A stretch of 64,000 bases of DNA from RI-153 sp963721725 (GTDB taxonomy: Bacteria; Chloroflexota; Anaerolineae; Caldilineales; Caldilineaceae), in the NCBI GenBank assembly GCA_963721725.1, contig CAVRLX010000013.1, positions 91,116 through 155,115 of the forward strand. Reading direction: 5' to 3'. A model generated the notes under the pieces. The model saw only the letters and a list, made by a program, of their open reading frames with translations, was not told the origin of the DNA and made no database searches. Positions within the stretch are counted from its first letter, which is position 1, and the number at the start of each line of letters is the position of its first letter. The position numbers and the translations under genes were made by a program. Below are positions 8,987 through 17,771 of this stretch, one piece after another.

Positions 8987-10477
8987 TTACTCTTCACGCT
9001 TCATTTCCGCCATCTGCCGCCATGCCTCTTCCACCGCTGCCGCCATCTGCGGCGAGGGCGGCGTATCCGCGTAACGCGCTTCTACATACCCCCGTGTGAT
9101 TGTATCGAGTTGGGCAGCGGCTGACAAGTGCCTTTGCAGATCCCGTTGATATTCTAGGGGCGTCTGGGCCGCTGCCCGCACCGATCCCGCTTCGGCGGCA
9201 CGCAACAGGAGCCGTTGATAGACAGCGCGGATGGCGCTGCGGCTGTCCGTTTCGCCGCTAAGATCATAAAAAAGCGGGGCTGTGGCCCGGCTAAAGCCGC
9301 CGCGCAGCCGTGACCAGAGCGCCGCCAGTTGATCTTGCAGCAGATCGGCGCTGTAGATCGACTCACGGGTTTCGTCGGCCTCGCCGGGGCTTTCGCTGCG
9401 CAGACGGCGCAAGACCAGTACGAAGATTACAAAAATCACCACCAACACTAGTACCAGCGCCACCCAGCGGAAAGGTTCGGGCACGCCTGCCGCAGCGTCG
9501 GTAACCTCTTGCATGGCTTCTTGGGTGGGGAAGGGCTGTGGCGCTTGAATCTGGACCTGGCTTTCTTCGCCATTGTTCTGCAACAGCGGCTCGATGAGCC
9601 GATAGATGGCATAGAAAGCCATAAAGATCACATAGCTTACCCCCAGAATCACCCAGGAGAAGACCTGCCAGATCAGCGAAAAGAGGAAGCCCACGCCCCT
9701 GAGCAGCCAGGCGACATCGTCGGGGGCCAACAGCCAGCCGATGATCAACCCCAACGCCAGCAGCGCCAAAATCGTGAGACCAATGCTCAGCAGCCAATAG
9801 CGATTCGCCCAGATCCGCCCGGTATTCTTGCCAAACAAACTCCAACCACTGGCCGTTTTGAGATTGGTGGTTGCCAGCGCCGCCATGCCACTGGCAAAGA
9901 AAAGGAAGATTGGACCGGTGATGCCCGTCACAGATGAACCCGTGGCGCTGTTGAGCCAGAGATGCAGGGCCAGCGCCGCCGCCCCCACTACAAAGGCCCG
10001 CCAGATGTCCTCGTGGTGCAGCGGATCCCGCGCATCAAAAAGGCCGCGCAGCCAGAGATAGACACCTGCAATCAGCGCTATCCCCACCACAGGCAGTTCA
10101 TTCCACCAATGGGTGAGTTGATAGCCAATCTCATAGAGCCAGCCCGGCGACCAGAGCGCATAGAGATCACGGGCAAAGTGCCACCAGAGCAGGAGCAACA
10201 ACAGGAGCAGCCCACTGGCGGCAATGATCACCCGCTGCGTCATGCTAACATTCTGTACGTTACCCTGTGTGGGGCGCGGCACCAGCCGCCGGGTCAGGGT
10301 AAAAACAATGAACGGCAACGCGACCAGCGCCCAGAATGGCAGCACGGGCGCAATCTGGCTGGGCGAAAACCAGGCGTGTAAGAGGGCCAGCCACGGCCAA
10401 AGCCAGGCAGCGCGCAGCGTTGCCGATAGGAGGGGCACAATCCCTTCGTCAAGCCAGTTCCAGCGTTCGCTTTGCAT
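8987..10477 (-). CDS. DUF4129 membrane protein of the MoxR-DUF58 cluster
   Basis: A protein of about 496 residues with many hydrophobic segments in the first 300 (for example VIIAASGLLLLLLLLWWHF, WLLSIGLTILALLALGLI) and one before the cytoplasmic tail (FRWVALVLVLVVIFVIFVLVL). The C-terminal 110 residues are the DUF4129 domain (IRAVYQRLLLRAAEAG, TPLEYQRDL). The start chosen is the ATG at 10477, preceded by AGAGGG, because upstream codons lie inside DUF58; the overlap is 29 bases. The family accompanies MoxR and DUF58 in envelope-associated operons of undefined biochemical role. Usually a transglutaminase-like gene joins them; none is seen here. Confidence 0.82.
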   Translation of the reverse strand: MQSERWNWLDEGIVPLLSATLRAAWLWPWLALLHAWFSPSQIAPVLPFWALVALPFIVFTLTRRLVPRPTQGNVQNVSMTQRVIIAASGLLLLLLLLWWHFARDLYALWSPGWLYEIGYQLTHWWNELPVVGIALIAGVYLWLRGLFDARDPLHHEDIWRAFVVGAAALALHLWLNSATGSSVTGITGPIFLFFASGMAALATTNLKTASGWSLFGKNTGRIWANRYWLLSIGLTILALLALGLIIGWLLAPDDVAWLLRGVGFLFSLIWQVFSWVILGVSYVIFMAFYAIYRLIEPLLQNNGEESQVQIQAPQPFPTQEAMQEVTDAAAGVPEPFRWVALVLVLVVIFVIFVLVLRRLRSESPGEADETRESIYSADLLQDQLAALWSRLRGGFSRATAPLFYDLSGETDSRSAIRAVYQRLLLRAAEAGSVRAAAQTPLEYQRDLQRHLSAAAQLDTITRGYVEARYADTPPSPQMAAAVEEAWRQMAEMKREE

Positions 10478-11693
10478 GGTCGCCCTCTGCCTCGCTATGG
10501 TTGCCATTGACCTGTTTGCCATTGCCAATCGAATAGATTCGCACGCCGGGGATAACATACTCTGGTGGCTGGCTGCCCCCGTGGACAACGCTCACGGCGT
10601 GGCCGCGCCGTCCCAGATCCACCAGCGGCGCGGCCAGCGGCTGATCCACAAAGCCCGTCACCACCACCACCGTGGAGCCAAAACGCAACGATTCAGTCTC
10701 GACGCTAATCACCCGCTCAATTGGCGATTGGCTCACCGGTCGCATCCACGCCAGCCCCTCCAACACACGCAACACCTGATCCGAGCGGCTCCCCGGCGGC
10801 ACACGCAGCCGCATTCCGCTGGGCAGCAGCCCGTTGGCATAAAGCCCCACGGTTTCGCCGCCCTCCCAGGCATAGCGCGCAATCGACGCCGCCGCCGAGA
10901 TCAGGTATTCACGCAATTCGGGATCACTGCCTTGCAGCCGATTGCGCACCGTGTCCACGTTGAGAAAGATCAGCAGTAGGCGGCTGGCCGATGGCTCGAA
11001 GACTTTGGTTTGCAGATCTTGGCGGCGGGCGCTGGCCTTCCAGTGGATGGTGCGAAAGTTGTCGCCGGGCTGATAATCGCGCACGCCCATCAGGCGCATG
11101 GGATCATCCACCACACGGCGATGGGCACGCCTGTTGCCAAAGGGGTGTTGGGCCGGTAGCCCCAGCGCTTTGAGCGGGAAAAGTTGGGGATAGACCAGCA
11201 GCGTGTCCGTGCCTTCCATCACCTCGCGCTTCAGCGAAAAACCGAAAATGTCGCCAGAGATCAGGCGCACGGGGCCAAAATGCCACGCGCCGCGGGCCGT
11301 GCCGGTAATGTGATAGCGGCGGGTGACGCGCTCGTACCAGCGCAACGAAAAGAGGTTGATCAATAGACGGCGGCCTGTGTGATAGCGGCTGAACTGTTGC
11401 TCTGGCGACATCTCCAGCGCCGCGGGGACTTCATCCTCGGTGCGCAGCCAGGCCAGCGGCAACGGCTTGGCGTTGGTGACTTCGATCCAGAGATCCGTCT
11501 GTTCGCCGTAAAAAAGCCGGGTCGTGCCCAGCCGCCGCCGATAGCGCACCTCGACGAGGCAATAGCGGCTCCACAGCGCCGAGGCCAGCCCCAGCAATCC
11601 CAAGAGAAGCCCCAGTGTAAAGAGCAGCGTGTTGCTTAGCACTACGGCGAAAAAGATCAGCCCGCCCACCATTACCCAGCCCAGGCGACCCAT
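10449..11693 (-). CDS. DUF58 domain protein
   Basis: A 414-residue protein with two N-terminal transmembrane segments (residues 7-40), then a periplasmic or cytoplasmic beta region, then the DUF58 signature RDYQPGDNFRTIHWKASARRQDL near residues 205-227 and a von Willebrand A-like C-terminal fold. DUF58 proteins are partners of MoxR ATPases. Its ATG overlaps the MoxR stop by one base (TAATG), indicating coupled translation. The downstream DUF4129 gene starts inside its 3' end. Confidence 0.88.
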   Translation of the reverse strand: MGRLGWVMVGGLIFFAVVLSNTLLFTLGLLLGLLGLASALWSRYCLVEVRYRRRLGTTRLFYGEQTDLWIEVTNAKPLPLAWLRTEDEVPAALEMSPEQQFSRYHTGRRLLINLFSLRWYERVTRRYHITGTARGAWHFGPVRLISGDIFGFSLKREVMEGTDTLLVYPQLFPLKALGLPAQHPFGNRRAHRRVVDDPMRLMGVRDYQPGDNFRTIHWKASARRQDLQTKVFEPSASRLLLIFLNVDTVRNRLQGSDPELREYLISAAASIARYAWEGGETVGLYANGLLPSGMRLRVPPGSRSDQVLRVLEGLAWMRPVSQSPIERVISVETESLRFGSTVVVVTGFVDQPLAAPLVDLGRRGHAVSVVHGGSQPPEYVIPGVRIYSIGNGKQVNGNHSEAEGDHAKRTLELA

Positions 11694-12664
11694 TACCGTG
11701 CCTCCAGCGGGCGGATCTCTTCCACAGGCACGGGGATGCTGTTGAGGATGCGCACCAGCACATCGGCGGTGGTCTGCCCGCGCAGACGAGCGTCGGCGTT
11801 GAGGATCAGGCGGTGACCGGCCACGTTGGGGATCAGCGTTTTAATGTCGTCGGGCAGCACATAGCCGCGCCCACGGATGGCAGCCAGCGCTTGGGCTGTG
11901 CGATAGAGGGCCAGCGTGCCACGCGGGCTAATGCCCAATTCCAGCGCCTCGTCTTTGCGCGTCGCCGCCACAAAATCAAGCAGATAATCTTCCAGTGCCG
12001 TATGGACATGCACTTCGCGACAGATGCTGACGGCTTCGCCGATCTCGGCAATGGTGACCTGGGCTTCCACGGCGTTGAGCGGATTCCCGGCCCGGAAACG
12101 CTGCAAAATCTGGCGCTCTTCCTCGCGCTGCGGGTAGCCCATGCCCACCTGCATTAAGAAGCGGTCCATCTGCGCTTCGGGCAAGGGAAACGTCCCTTCC
12201 AACTCCACAGGGTTCTGGGTCGCCATCAAAAAGAAGGGATAGGGCAGGGCATGGGTAGTGCCGTCCACGGTGACTTGGCGCTCTTCCATGGCTTCGAGCA
12301 GCGCCGATTGGGTGCGCGGTCCGGCCCGGTTGATCTCGTCGGCCAGCACCACACCGGCCATAATGGGGCCAGGCCGAAACTCGAAGTCGTCATTTTTACG
12401 GTTATAGACGCTGACGCCGGTAATGTCCGAGGGCAGCAGATCGGGGGTGAACTGGATGCGCTGAAAGGCGCAGCCCAGCGAGCGGGCCATGGTTTTCGCC
12501 AGTGTGGTCTTGCCAATGCCGGGCACGTCCTCTAGCAGCACATGGCCTTCGCAAAAGAGCGCCACCAGCAATTGCTCGACTACACCGGTTTTGCCGACAA
12601 TCACCCGTGCCACGTTATCCTCGACGCGGCGGGCGATTTTCTGTACAATTTCGACTTGGGCCAA
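11693..12664 (-). CDS. MoxR-family AAA+ ATPase
   Basis: A 323-residue AAA+ ATPase. Walker A is EDVPGIGKTTLAK (about 43-55), Walker B VVLADEINRAGP (about 105-116), with the sensor segment PFFLMATQNPVELEGTFPLPEAQ and the C-terminal lid ISPRGTLALYRTAQALAA. MoxR proteins act as chaperone-like factors that mature or activate partner proteins, here probably DUF58/DUF4129. It is the first gene of a three-gene operon. Upstream lies a stuttered hairpin rather than another gene. Confidence 0.93.
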   Translation of the reverse strand: MAQVEIVQKIARRVEDNVARVIVGKTGVVEQLLVALFCEGHVLLEDVPGIGKTTLAKTMARSLGCAFQRIQFTPDLLPSDITGVSVYNRKNDDFEFRPGPIMAGVVLADEINRAGPRTQSALLEAMEERQVTVDGTTHALPYPFFLMATQNPVELEGTFPLPEAQMDRFLMQVGMGYPQREEERQILQRFRAGNPLNAVEAQVTIAEIGEAVSICREVHVHTALEDYLLDFVAATRKDEALELGISPRGTLALYRTAQALAAIRGRGYVLPDDIKTLIPNVAGHRLILNADARLRGQTTADVLVRILNSIPVPVEEIRPLEAR

Positions 12665-12680
12665 TGGGTTACTCCTTGGG

Positions 12681-12762
12681 TTGAGAGATTAAGCGATTGG
12701 GGGATTAGGCGATTGGACAGTCGAGTAAACTATAATCTCCCCATCTCCCAATCACCTAATTC
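12681..12762. repeat. Stuttered hairpin (GATTGG unit) between divergent genes
   Basis: The left arm 12681-12716 has GAGATTAAGCGATTGGGGG and GATTAGGCGATTGG. The right arm 12732-12762 has the inverted AATCTCCCCATCTCCCAATC. It lies in the shared upstream region of moxR (minus) and the YdjM-like gene (plus), so it is not simply a terminator. Confidence 0.75.
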
Positions 12763-12806
12763 CAAGGCAGAAGATAGACAACCATTGCATAAAATCGGGG
12801 GGAATC

Positions 12807-13385
12807 TTGAACACACCGTCGCATTATTTGATGACGTGGGCTTTGAAAAAAAGGCGAGAAAATCAGGGGAAACCTGTAAACGGGGCGGGCTTTTTGCTCG
12901 GCTCTTTCCTGCCAGATATGCCGCTTTATATTCTTACCTTTGGCTACATGGGTTATCGGCGCTGGGTTGCGCCCATTGACGAATTTATCTTCGGCCCCAG
13001 CTATGATGCTCTTTACTTTACAAATCCGTGGTGGATCGTCAGCCACAATCTCTTTCACGCGCCGCTGGTGATCTTGGCAATGGGGCTGGCGGGCTGGTGG
13101 GGCCAGCGCACCGAAAAGCGCTGGGGCGCGTGGCTTTTCTGGCTGGCGCTGGGCTGTGGTTTTCACAGTGTGGTGGACATCTTGACCCATCACAACGATG
13201 GGCCATTGCTGCTTTTCCCCTTCAACTGGACGTTGCGCTTCATCAGCCCGGTGAGCTACTGGGACTCGGCCCATTACGGTAATATCTTCGCCCCGCTGGA
13301 GGGGCTGCTCGATCTGGCGATCCTTGTCTGGATGGGGATGAACTGGCGGCGCAAGCGGCGCGGCTTGCAAACGCAAGCGATCTAA
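12807..13385 (+). CDS. YdjM/DUF457-like membrane-bound metal-dependent hydrolase
   Basis: A 192-residue integral membrane protein. It begins NTPSHYLMTWAL with a His typical of this family's N-terminus, has about four transmembrane segments (for example LVILAMGLAGWWG and LFWLALGCGFHSVVDIL) and a conserved His/Asp cluster in FHSVVDILTHHNDG. These residues are presumed metal ligands. The substrate is unknown. The start is a TTG at 12807 preceded by GGGGGGA. It converges on lysJ across a short hairpin. Confidence 0.75.
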   Translation: MNTPSHYLMTWALKKRRENQGKPVNGAGFLLGSFLPDMPLYILTFGYMGYRRWVAPIDEFIFGPSYDALYFTNPWWIVSHNLFHAPLVILAMGLAGWWGQRTEKRWGAWLFWLALGCGFHSVVDILTHHNDGPLLLFPFNWTLRFISPVSYWDSAHYGNIFAPLEGLLDLAILVWMGMNWRRKRRGLQTQAI

Positions 13386-13393
13386 AAAACAGA

Positions 13394-13444
13394 ACGCAGA
13401 TGACGCAGATCTGCGAAAATCCGTTTAATCTGCGTCATCTGCGT
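13394..13444. terminator. Hairpin between convergent genes (ACGCAGATGACGCAGAT arms)
   Basis: Perfect 17-base arms at 13394-13410 and 13428-13444 with a 17-base loop, between the 3' ends of the YdjM-like gene and lysJ. It is well placed to end transcription on both strands, although a T-run is absent. The arms use the ACGCAGATG unit found again at 57451, 58144 and 22845. Confidence 0.65.
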
Positions 13445-13451
13445 GCCATTC

Positions 13452-15116
13452 TCACGCCGGCAGCACCGCAGCAATGGCTTCCACGGCCAAGTCGATCTCC
13501 GCTTCGCTGATGATCAGCGGCGGCAGCAGGCGCAGCACAGTGGTCCCCGCGGGGAGGGCGATGACGTGGTGCTCTTCCATTAAGGTTTTGAGGAAGGGGA
13601 TCGCCTTTGTGCGCAGATCGATGCCGATCATCAGCCCCAGCCCACGGATCTCGCGCACAACGCGCCGTCCGCCGATGGCTTCTTCCAACTTCTCGCGCAA
13701 GCGTTGCCCCATCTGCTCTGCGCGCGCCATGAGATTCTCGCGTTGGTAAGTTTCCAGTGTGGCAAGCCCAGCGGCACACGCCAACGGATTGCCACCAAAC
13801 GTGCTGCCATGTGCGCCGCTAAAAAGCGCTTCTTGCACCCGGTCGGTGTAGACAATCGCGCCCATGGGGAAGCCCGCGCCCAGCCCCTTTGCCAGCGTCA
13901 TCATGTCGGGCTGAAGGCCAAAGTGCTGGTGGGCGAACCACTTGCCTGTGCGGAAGCCGGTCTGAATTTCATCGAAAACCAGCAGCGCGCCGCGTTCCCG
14001 GCAGATGCGCTCGACGCCCGCCCAGTACGCCGGCGAGGCCATGTTGACTCCCCCCTCGCCTTGCACCGCCTCAATGAAAACGGCGGCGGTCTGCTCGTCC
14101 ACGGCAGCGTCGAGTTCGTCCAAGTTGTCGTAGCTCACATGCGTCACACCGGGGATCAGCGGATCGAATTTCTCGCGATATTTGGGGTTCCATGTCAACG
14201 AGAGCGCGCCCAGCGTGCGCCCGTGGAAGCCGTTCTTGGTGGCGACAATGCCCGTGCGTCCCGTGGCAAGGCGGGCAAACTTAATCGCCCCGTCAATCGC
14301 CTCCGCGCCGCTATTGCCCAAAAAGGCATGGGTCATGTGACCGGGCGAAATTTCGATCAACTTCTGCAAAAAGCGCGCCCGCATGTCGTTGTAGAAAAAG
14401 CTGGGACAGGCGTGCAGCCGTCCTGCCTGTTCGGCAATCGCCACGGTCAGCGCCGGATGACCATAGCCCAGCATTGCCACCCCTTGCCCCGCCGTCAGGT
14501 CCAAATAGCGCGTCCCCTCGCTGTCGATCATCCAACAGCCCTCGCCCGCCACCATCACCGTCTCGCCGCGCCGGGGCACGACGCCGGATTCGTGGGCGGA
14601 TTCGATTTGAGCAATGGTGACGGGGTCTTGGGGCGCGTAGTGCGTAGTGCGTAGTGCGTCAGCGTCCGGGTTGGCATCTTGGGTTAATGTGTAGTATTGC
14701 TCGGACATTTCTTTTAGTTTCTCCCCTCGATATTTGGGAACCATTCGCAGCAATTGTTTGATGATTTCTGCCAGGATCTGGATGCGGTGGATAAACACTT
14801 CTGGCTTCAATACGTGGCGTGCTTTGAAGTACCAATCTCTCAACTCTCTGGCCGATCCAAGTGCGTATTCGTAGAAACGAGCCTGATCTCGACCGGAGGC
14901 ACGGCTGTAGCCCTCGCTGATATTGGCGCTGATGCTGCCTGCTGCTCGGTAGAGTTGGTCACAGAGCGAAATCAACCTTCTGTCTTTGCCGATACCCTCA
15001 ATGTCGTACCAGGCCAGGTCACCGATAAACAGAGCCTGCCGATACACTGCCGTCTGCCAAAGGGGATCTTGTGTAATTTCTGGCGGAATTGTCTCTATCC
15101 AATCCAGATATTTCAT
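13452..15116 (-). CDS. lysJ: LysJ aminotransferase with fused N-terminal four-helix-bundle (IVP) domain
   Basis: An uninterrupted frame joins two proteins. Residues 1 to about 130 are a four-helix-bundle protein of the 23S rRNA intervening-sequence family (QLYRAAGSISANISEGYSRA). The rest is a PLP-dependent LysW-aminoadipate-semialdehyde aminotransferase: TAGQGVAMLGYGHP, FDEIQTGFRTG and the Schiff-base Lys in MTLAKGLGAGFPMGA. LysJ converts LysW-bound aminoadipate semialdehyde to the lysine derivative. The IVP part starts at ATG 15116 (AAAGG upstream). An ATG at 14708, with GGAG 11 bases upstream, could start LysJ alone (418 residues). No stop separates them, and the join (LRTTHYA) is encoded by the (GTAGTGC) repeat. 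Confidence 0.85.
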   Translation of the reverse strand: MKYLDWIETIPPEITQDPLWQTAVYRQALFIGDLAWYDIEGIGKDRRLISLCDQLYRAAGSISANISEGYSRASGRDQARFYEYALGSARELRDWYFKARHVLKPEVFIHRIQILAEIIKQLLRMVPKYRGEKLKEMSEQYYTLTQDANPDADALRTTHYAPQDPVTIAQIESAHESGVVPRRGETVMVAGEGCWMIDSEGTRYLDLTAGQGVAMLGYGHPALTVAIAEQAGRLHACPSFFYNDMRARFLQKLIEISPGHMTHAFLGNSGAEAIDGAIKFARLATGRTGIVATKNGFHGRTLGALSLTWNPKYREKFDPLIPGVTHVSYDNLDELDAAVDEQTAAVFIEAVQGEGGVNMASPAYWAGVERICRERGALLVFDEIQTGFRTGKWFAHQHFGLQPDMMTLAKGLGAGFPMGAIVYTDRVQEALFSGAHGSTFGGNPLACAAGLATLETYQRENLMARAEQMGQRLREKLEEAIGGRRVVREIRGLGLMIGIDLRTKAIPFLKTLMEEHHVIALPAGTTVLRLLPPLIISEAEIDLAVEAIAAVLPA

Positions 15117-15155
15117 CGCTGAACCTTTCTCCACGCACTACGCACCACGCACTAC
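14634..15155 (-). mobile_element. Putative IVP element: four-helix-bundle gene between inverted stuttered repeats
   Basis: The IVP coding region is bracketed by inverted arms: 14634-14659 (GTAGTGCGTAGTGCGTAGTG on the plus strand) and 15131-15155 (the inverted CGCACTACGCACCACGCACTAC). On the coding strand the entry arm carries TAG codons and supplies the stop of lysZ, while the exit arm is stop-free and lets translation run into lysJ. The layout mirrors 23S rRNA intervening sequences, which are also inverted-repeat stems with an IVP gene. Mobility is inferred only. Confidence 0.6.
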
Positions 15156-15957
15156 CCGATCTGCGTCCCTTCCCCCGCCAACGCCCGCGTCACCGGCTTC
15201 TCCACGCGGCCGTCGGCGAAGATCACCTTTTGCACGCCCTCGGCGATGGCCTCCACCGCGCCCATGACTTTTTTCTTCATGCGGCCCTCGGCGTACTGCA
15301 TAAAACTGTCTGCCCGTGCGCGCGGGGAATCTCGCGGATCAGGCTCGCTTCGTCGGGATAGTTTGCCAGCAGTCCCGGCACATTGGAGAGAATCACCAGG
15401 GCGTCGGCATTGAAGGCCGCCGCCACCATAGCGGCGGCGCGGTCGCCGTCCACGTTAATGGCCTCGCCTTTGTCCGACGAAGCGGGCGGCGTGAGGATGG
15501 GCAGGTAGCCGTTGTCCAGCAGCAAGCGCAGCAGATCCGTGTTAATCCGCTCCACCGTGCCGGTCCAGTCATCACGCAGCACCAGCCGCCGCCCGTTGAC
15601 GCGCACCCGGATCGTATCTTTACGTGTGCCCTCAAAAATGCGGCCATCCAGCCCGCTCAGCCCCACGGCGTTAATGCCCGCCGTCTGGAATTTTTCCACC
15701 CACATTTTGTTGAGTTGGCCGCAATAGACCATCTCGAAAATTTCCAACGTGCGTCGATCCGTGCGGCGGCTGACGTAGCCGCTCTCACTGGTGACAAATT
15801 CCGGCGGGTGACCCAGCGCCTCGGCCACCTCGTTGGTGGTCTCTGCCCCTCCGTGGACAAGGATCAGCGGTTGTCCGCTGCGCACAAGGTCCGCAATATC
15901 CGCAACGACGGCGTCAATGTTGAGATCTTTGCCGCCGCCGACTTTGATGACGAGCAT
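15152..15957 (-). CDS. lysZ: [LysW]-aminoadipate kinase (one frameshift)
   Basis: An amino-acid kinase fold protein that phosphorylates LysW-bound alpha-aminoadipate in lysine biosynthesis. The N-terminus MLVIKVGGGKDLN and LVHGGAETTNEVA are typical ATP and substrate-binding segments. The direct frame stops early at 15277. A one-base deletion near 15314 restores the family C-terminus (DSFMQYAEGRMKKKV, then VTRALAGEGTQIG), giving 268 residues. The start at 15957 has AGGAG 8 bases upstream. The stop TAG at 15152-15154 lies inside the inverted arm of the IVP element. It is separated from the other lys genes by five unrelated genes. Confidence 0.88.
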
Positions 15958-15990
15958 GAAGTTTACTCCTGTTTGCTGTTTTTCAAAGAC

Positions 15991-16053
15991 GTAGTGCGTA
16001 GTGCGTTAAGAAACAGATCGGCTATGCAACACGCACTACGCACTACGCACTAT
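15991..16053. repeat. Stuttered hairpin (GTAGTGC unit), no gene inside
   Basis: The left arm 15991-16006 (GTAGTGCGTAGTGCGT) and right arm 16029-16053 (ACGCACTACGCACTACGCAC) enclose a loop of about 22 bases. It lies upstream of lysZ, and its right arm encodes the last residues and TAG stop of the preceding gene. It looks like an empty version of the IVP element arms. Confidence 0.8.
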
Positions 16054-16545
16054 GTTCTCCACCCACGCCCGCATTGCCCGCTCATCTGCCCGTCCCCGCC
16101 CCTGTTGCCAGCGCAGGAGCAGCCAGCCGAGCAGAGGCAACAGCGCGGGAAGCAGGAAGGGCAGCGCATCGCGGGCAGTGGCATCCGCTGTGGCGTTGAG
16201 GAAACCTGTGATAATCAGGCCCAGTGCCAGCAGTGACGTGACCACAAACCAGACGATTAGAAAGAGTCGCATCACTGGATTAAGCTGGAAATGGCCGATC
16301 ATCAGACTGCCGCCCTCATCGGGAACGATGACGCCGTAAAGGATCGGCGCAAAGGTATTGCGGCTGTGGGCATAGCGGCGAGCGCGCCAAAGCTTGAAGG
16401 CACGCTGATTCACTTTCCCCAAAAATTCGCCATTTTCTGCCAGCGCTGCTGTCAATCGGCCCAATGCCGTGTCGGGCGCAAGCGCCGAGGGGATTACTAG
16501 CCGGTTGTGGCTGGGCGTCCACAGCAAACGAGTAAGGCTATTCAT
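16036..16545 (-). CDS. Small membrane protein of unknown function
   Basis: A 169-residue protein with no family I recognise. The N-terminal half (LLWTPSHNRLVIPSALAPDTA...) is soluble. Two adjacent transmembrane segments follow (LFLIVWFVVTSLLALGLIITGF and ALPFLLPALLPLLGWLLL), then a short charged tail. The start ATG at 16545 overlaps the methyltransferase stop by 8 bases, so it is probably translationally coupled. The last residues (NIVRSA) and the stop come from the GTAGTGC repeat arm, so the native C-terminus may have been replaced. Confidence 0.55.
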   Translation of the reverse strand: MNSLTRLLWTPSHNRLVIPSALAPDTALGRLTAALAENGEFLGKVNQRAFKLWRARRYAHSRNTFAPILYGVIVPDEGGSLMIGHFQLNPVMRLFLIVWFVVTSLLALGLIITGFLNATADATARDALPFLLPALLPLLGWLLLRWQQGRGRADERAMRAWVENIVRSA

Positions 16546-17206
16546 CGGTGCGTCGATATTCGGCGCGGTAGCGGAAAATCGGCGCAATAGCGGCATCGTC
16601 TTTGCGATCAAACTGAACGGGTGTTAACCCATGTGCCTCAAAAAGCGTCAGTTCTGCGGGGAAGAGCGCCCATGGGGGACCGCCACGATTGGTGCACTCT
16701 TCCATGCCGCGGCCCACAGCCAGCAGCGTGCCACCCTGCGCGACAAATTGGGCCACGGCCGCAACGGATTCATGGCGCATCTCCGGCGGCAGCGCCTGCA
16801 CAATGTAGACCTCCACCACCAGATCAAACGCCTCCACCCACGCCGACGGCGGCGCGAACATATCCGCCACCACGTAATGGACTTTGCTGTTGGGAAAGCG
16901 CTGTTTGCACCAGTCAATCGCCGTCTGGCTAATGTCAAACGCCGTCACAACATAGTTCAGGCCCGCCAGCAGTTCGGCGTCATCGCCCAGTCCACAACCG
17001 ATCACCAGCGCAGATTTATCCTTGCCGTCGGGCTGTCGCTCAAAAACCCATTCCACCATCTCTTTGCGCGGGGCCATGTGCGCCCAGGGAACCTTGCGCG
17101 TATCGCCATCTGCACTGGCATAAAGTTCCTCGAACCAACCGAGGGCGTCGCCGCGATCTAGATAATCATCGATCATGTGAAGCGGGTCGGATGGGGTTTC
17201 AGACAT
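16538..17206 (-). CDS. Class I SAM-dependent methyltransferase
   Basis: A 222-residue methyltransferase. SAM motif I is ALVIGCGLGDDAELL near residues 66-80, the acidic motif II is VTAFDISQTAIDWCKQRFP, and VEAFDLVVEVYIVQALP is the motif IV region. The overall layout resembles thiopurine/TehB-like small-molecule methyltransferases. The substrate is unknown. It sits inside the lysine locus between the 2H phosphoesterase (9 bases upstream) and the small membrane protein, with no obvious link to lysine synthesis. Confidence 0.82.
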   Translation of the reverse strand: MSETPSDPLHMIDDYLDRGDALGWFEELYASADGDTRKVPWAHMAPRKEMVEWVFERQPDGKDKSALVIGCGLGDDAELLAGLNYVVTAFDISQTAIDWCKQRFPNSKVHYVVADMFAPPSAWVEAFDLVVEVYIVQALPPEMRHESVAAVAQFVAQGGTLLAVGRGMEECTNRGGPPWALFPAELTLFEAHGLTPVQFDRKDDAAIAPIFRYRAEYRRTDE

Positions 17207-17215
17207 AGCTATTTC

Positions 17216-17758
17216 TCACCGGTTAAATAGAATTGTTTCAATTTCGCGGATTGGCTGCTGCGGATGGATTTCAATCAAGGTTATAGCGTCAAAGCGACCC
17301 GCCAGCGGCAACGGAGTTTCCATACAGATCGCCACCGCCGCTGTGATCTCTTCCCGGCTCAACCCTGTGGCGGCGGTGCAGTGGGGAACCCAACGTCCTG
17401 GCAGATAGTATGGACGCAGATCGCGCCAGCTTGGCGGCTGTGCCTCGTGAAAGCCGCGATGAATATCGAGCAGCGTCTGCGTCACCGTGGGCGCAAAGTA
17501 GACCACCCCTTCCGCCGTGGGAAACAGCCCAATGGATTGCAGTAGCACATCAAACGGGCGAATCTGCACGGCGAACGTGCGCAGCCAGCTTTGGAATTCC
17601 TCCACCTGCACCATATCGGCCACGGAGAGCGTCACATGTGGGCGCACACCGCTCCCCGGCATGCTCGTGCTGATCCCTCGCTGCGATAACCGTTGCCAGC
17701 ATTCCCGAACTGTAGCCTCGGTTTTCGGATCAAAGTCAAGGATAACGGCGAAGGGCAT
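17216..17758 (-). CDS. 2'-5' RNA ligase superfamily (2H phosphoesterase)
   Basis: A 180-residue protein with the two HxT motifs that define 2H phosphoesterases: HVTLS near residue 41 and HCTAA near residue 128, spaced as in the family. Members hydrolyse or ligate 2'-5' or cyclic phosphodiester bonds in RNA or nucleotides. The exact substrate cannot be assigned. It lies between a VapBC-like pair and the methyltransferase, and probably shares a transcript with the latter. Confidence 0.82.
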   Translation of the reverse strand: MPFAVILDFDPKTEATVRECWQRLSQRGISTSMPGSGVRPHVTLSVADMVQVEEFQSWLRTFAVQIRPFDVLLQSIGLFPTAEGVVYFAPTVTQTLLDIHRGFHEAQPPSWRDLRPYYLPGRWVPHCTAATGLSREEITAAVAICMETPLPLAGRFDAITLIEIHPQQPIREIETILFNR

Positions 17759-17771
17759 AGGAGTTTTCCGT

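Noticed and set aside
12756..13376. 206-codon minus-strand frame opposite the YdjM-like gene
   Set aside because: The plus-strand protein has transmembrane helices and a conserved His/Asp cluster; the opposite frame has none.
14634..14660. Short direct repeats (GTAGTGC)3 resembling a CRISPR array
   Set aside because: Units are 7 bases with no spacers of 25-40 bases and no cas genes; they are hairpin arms.
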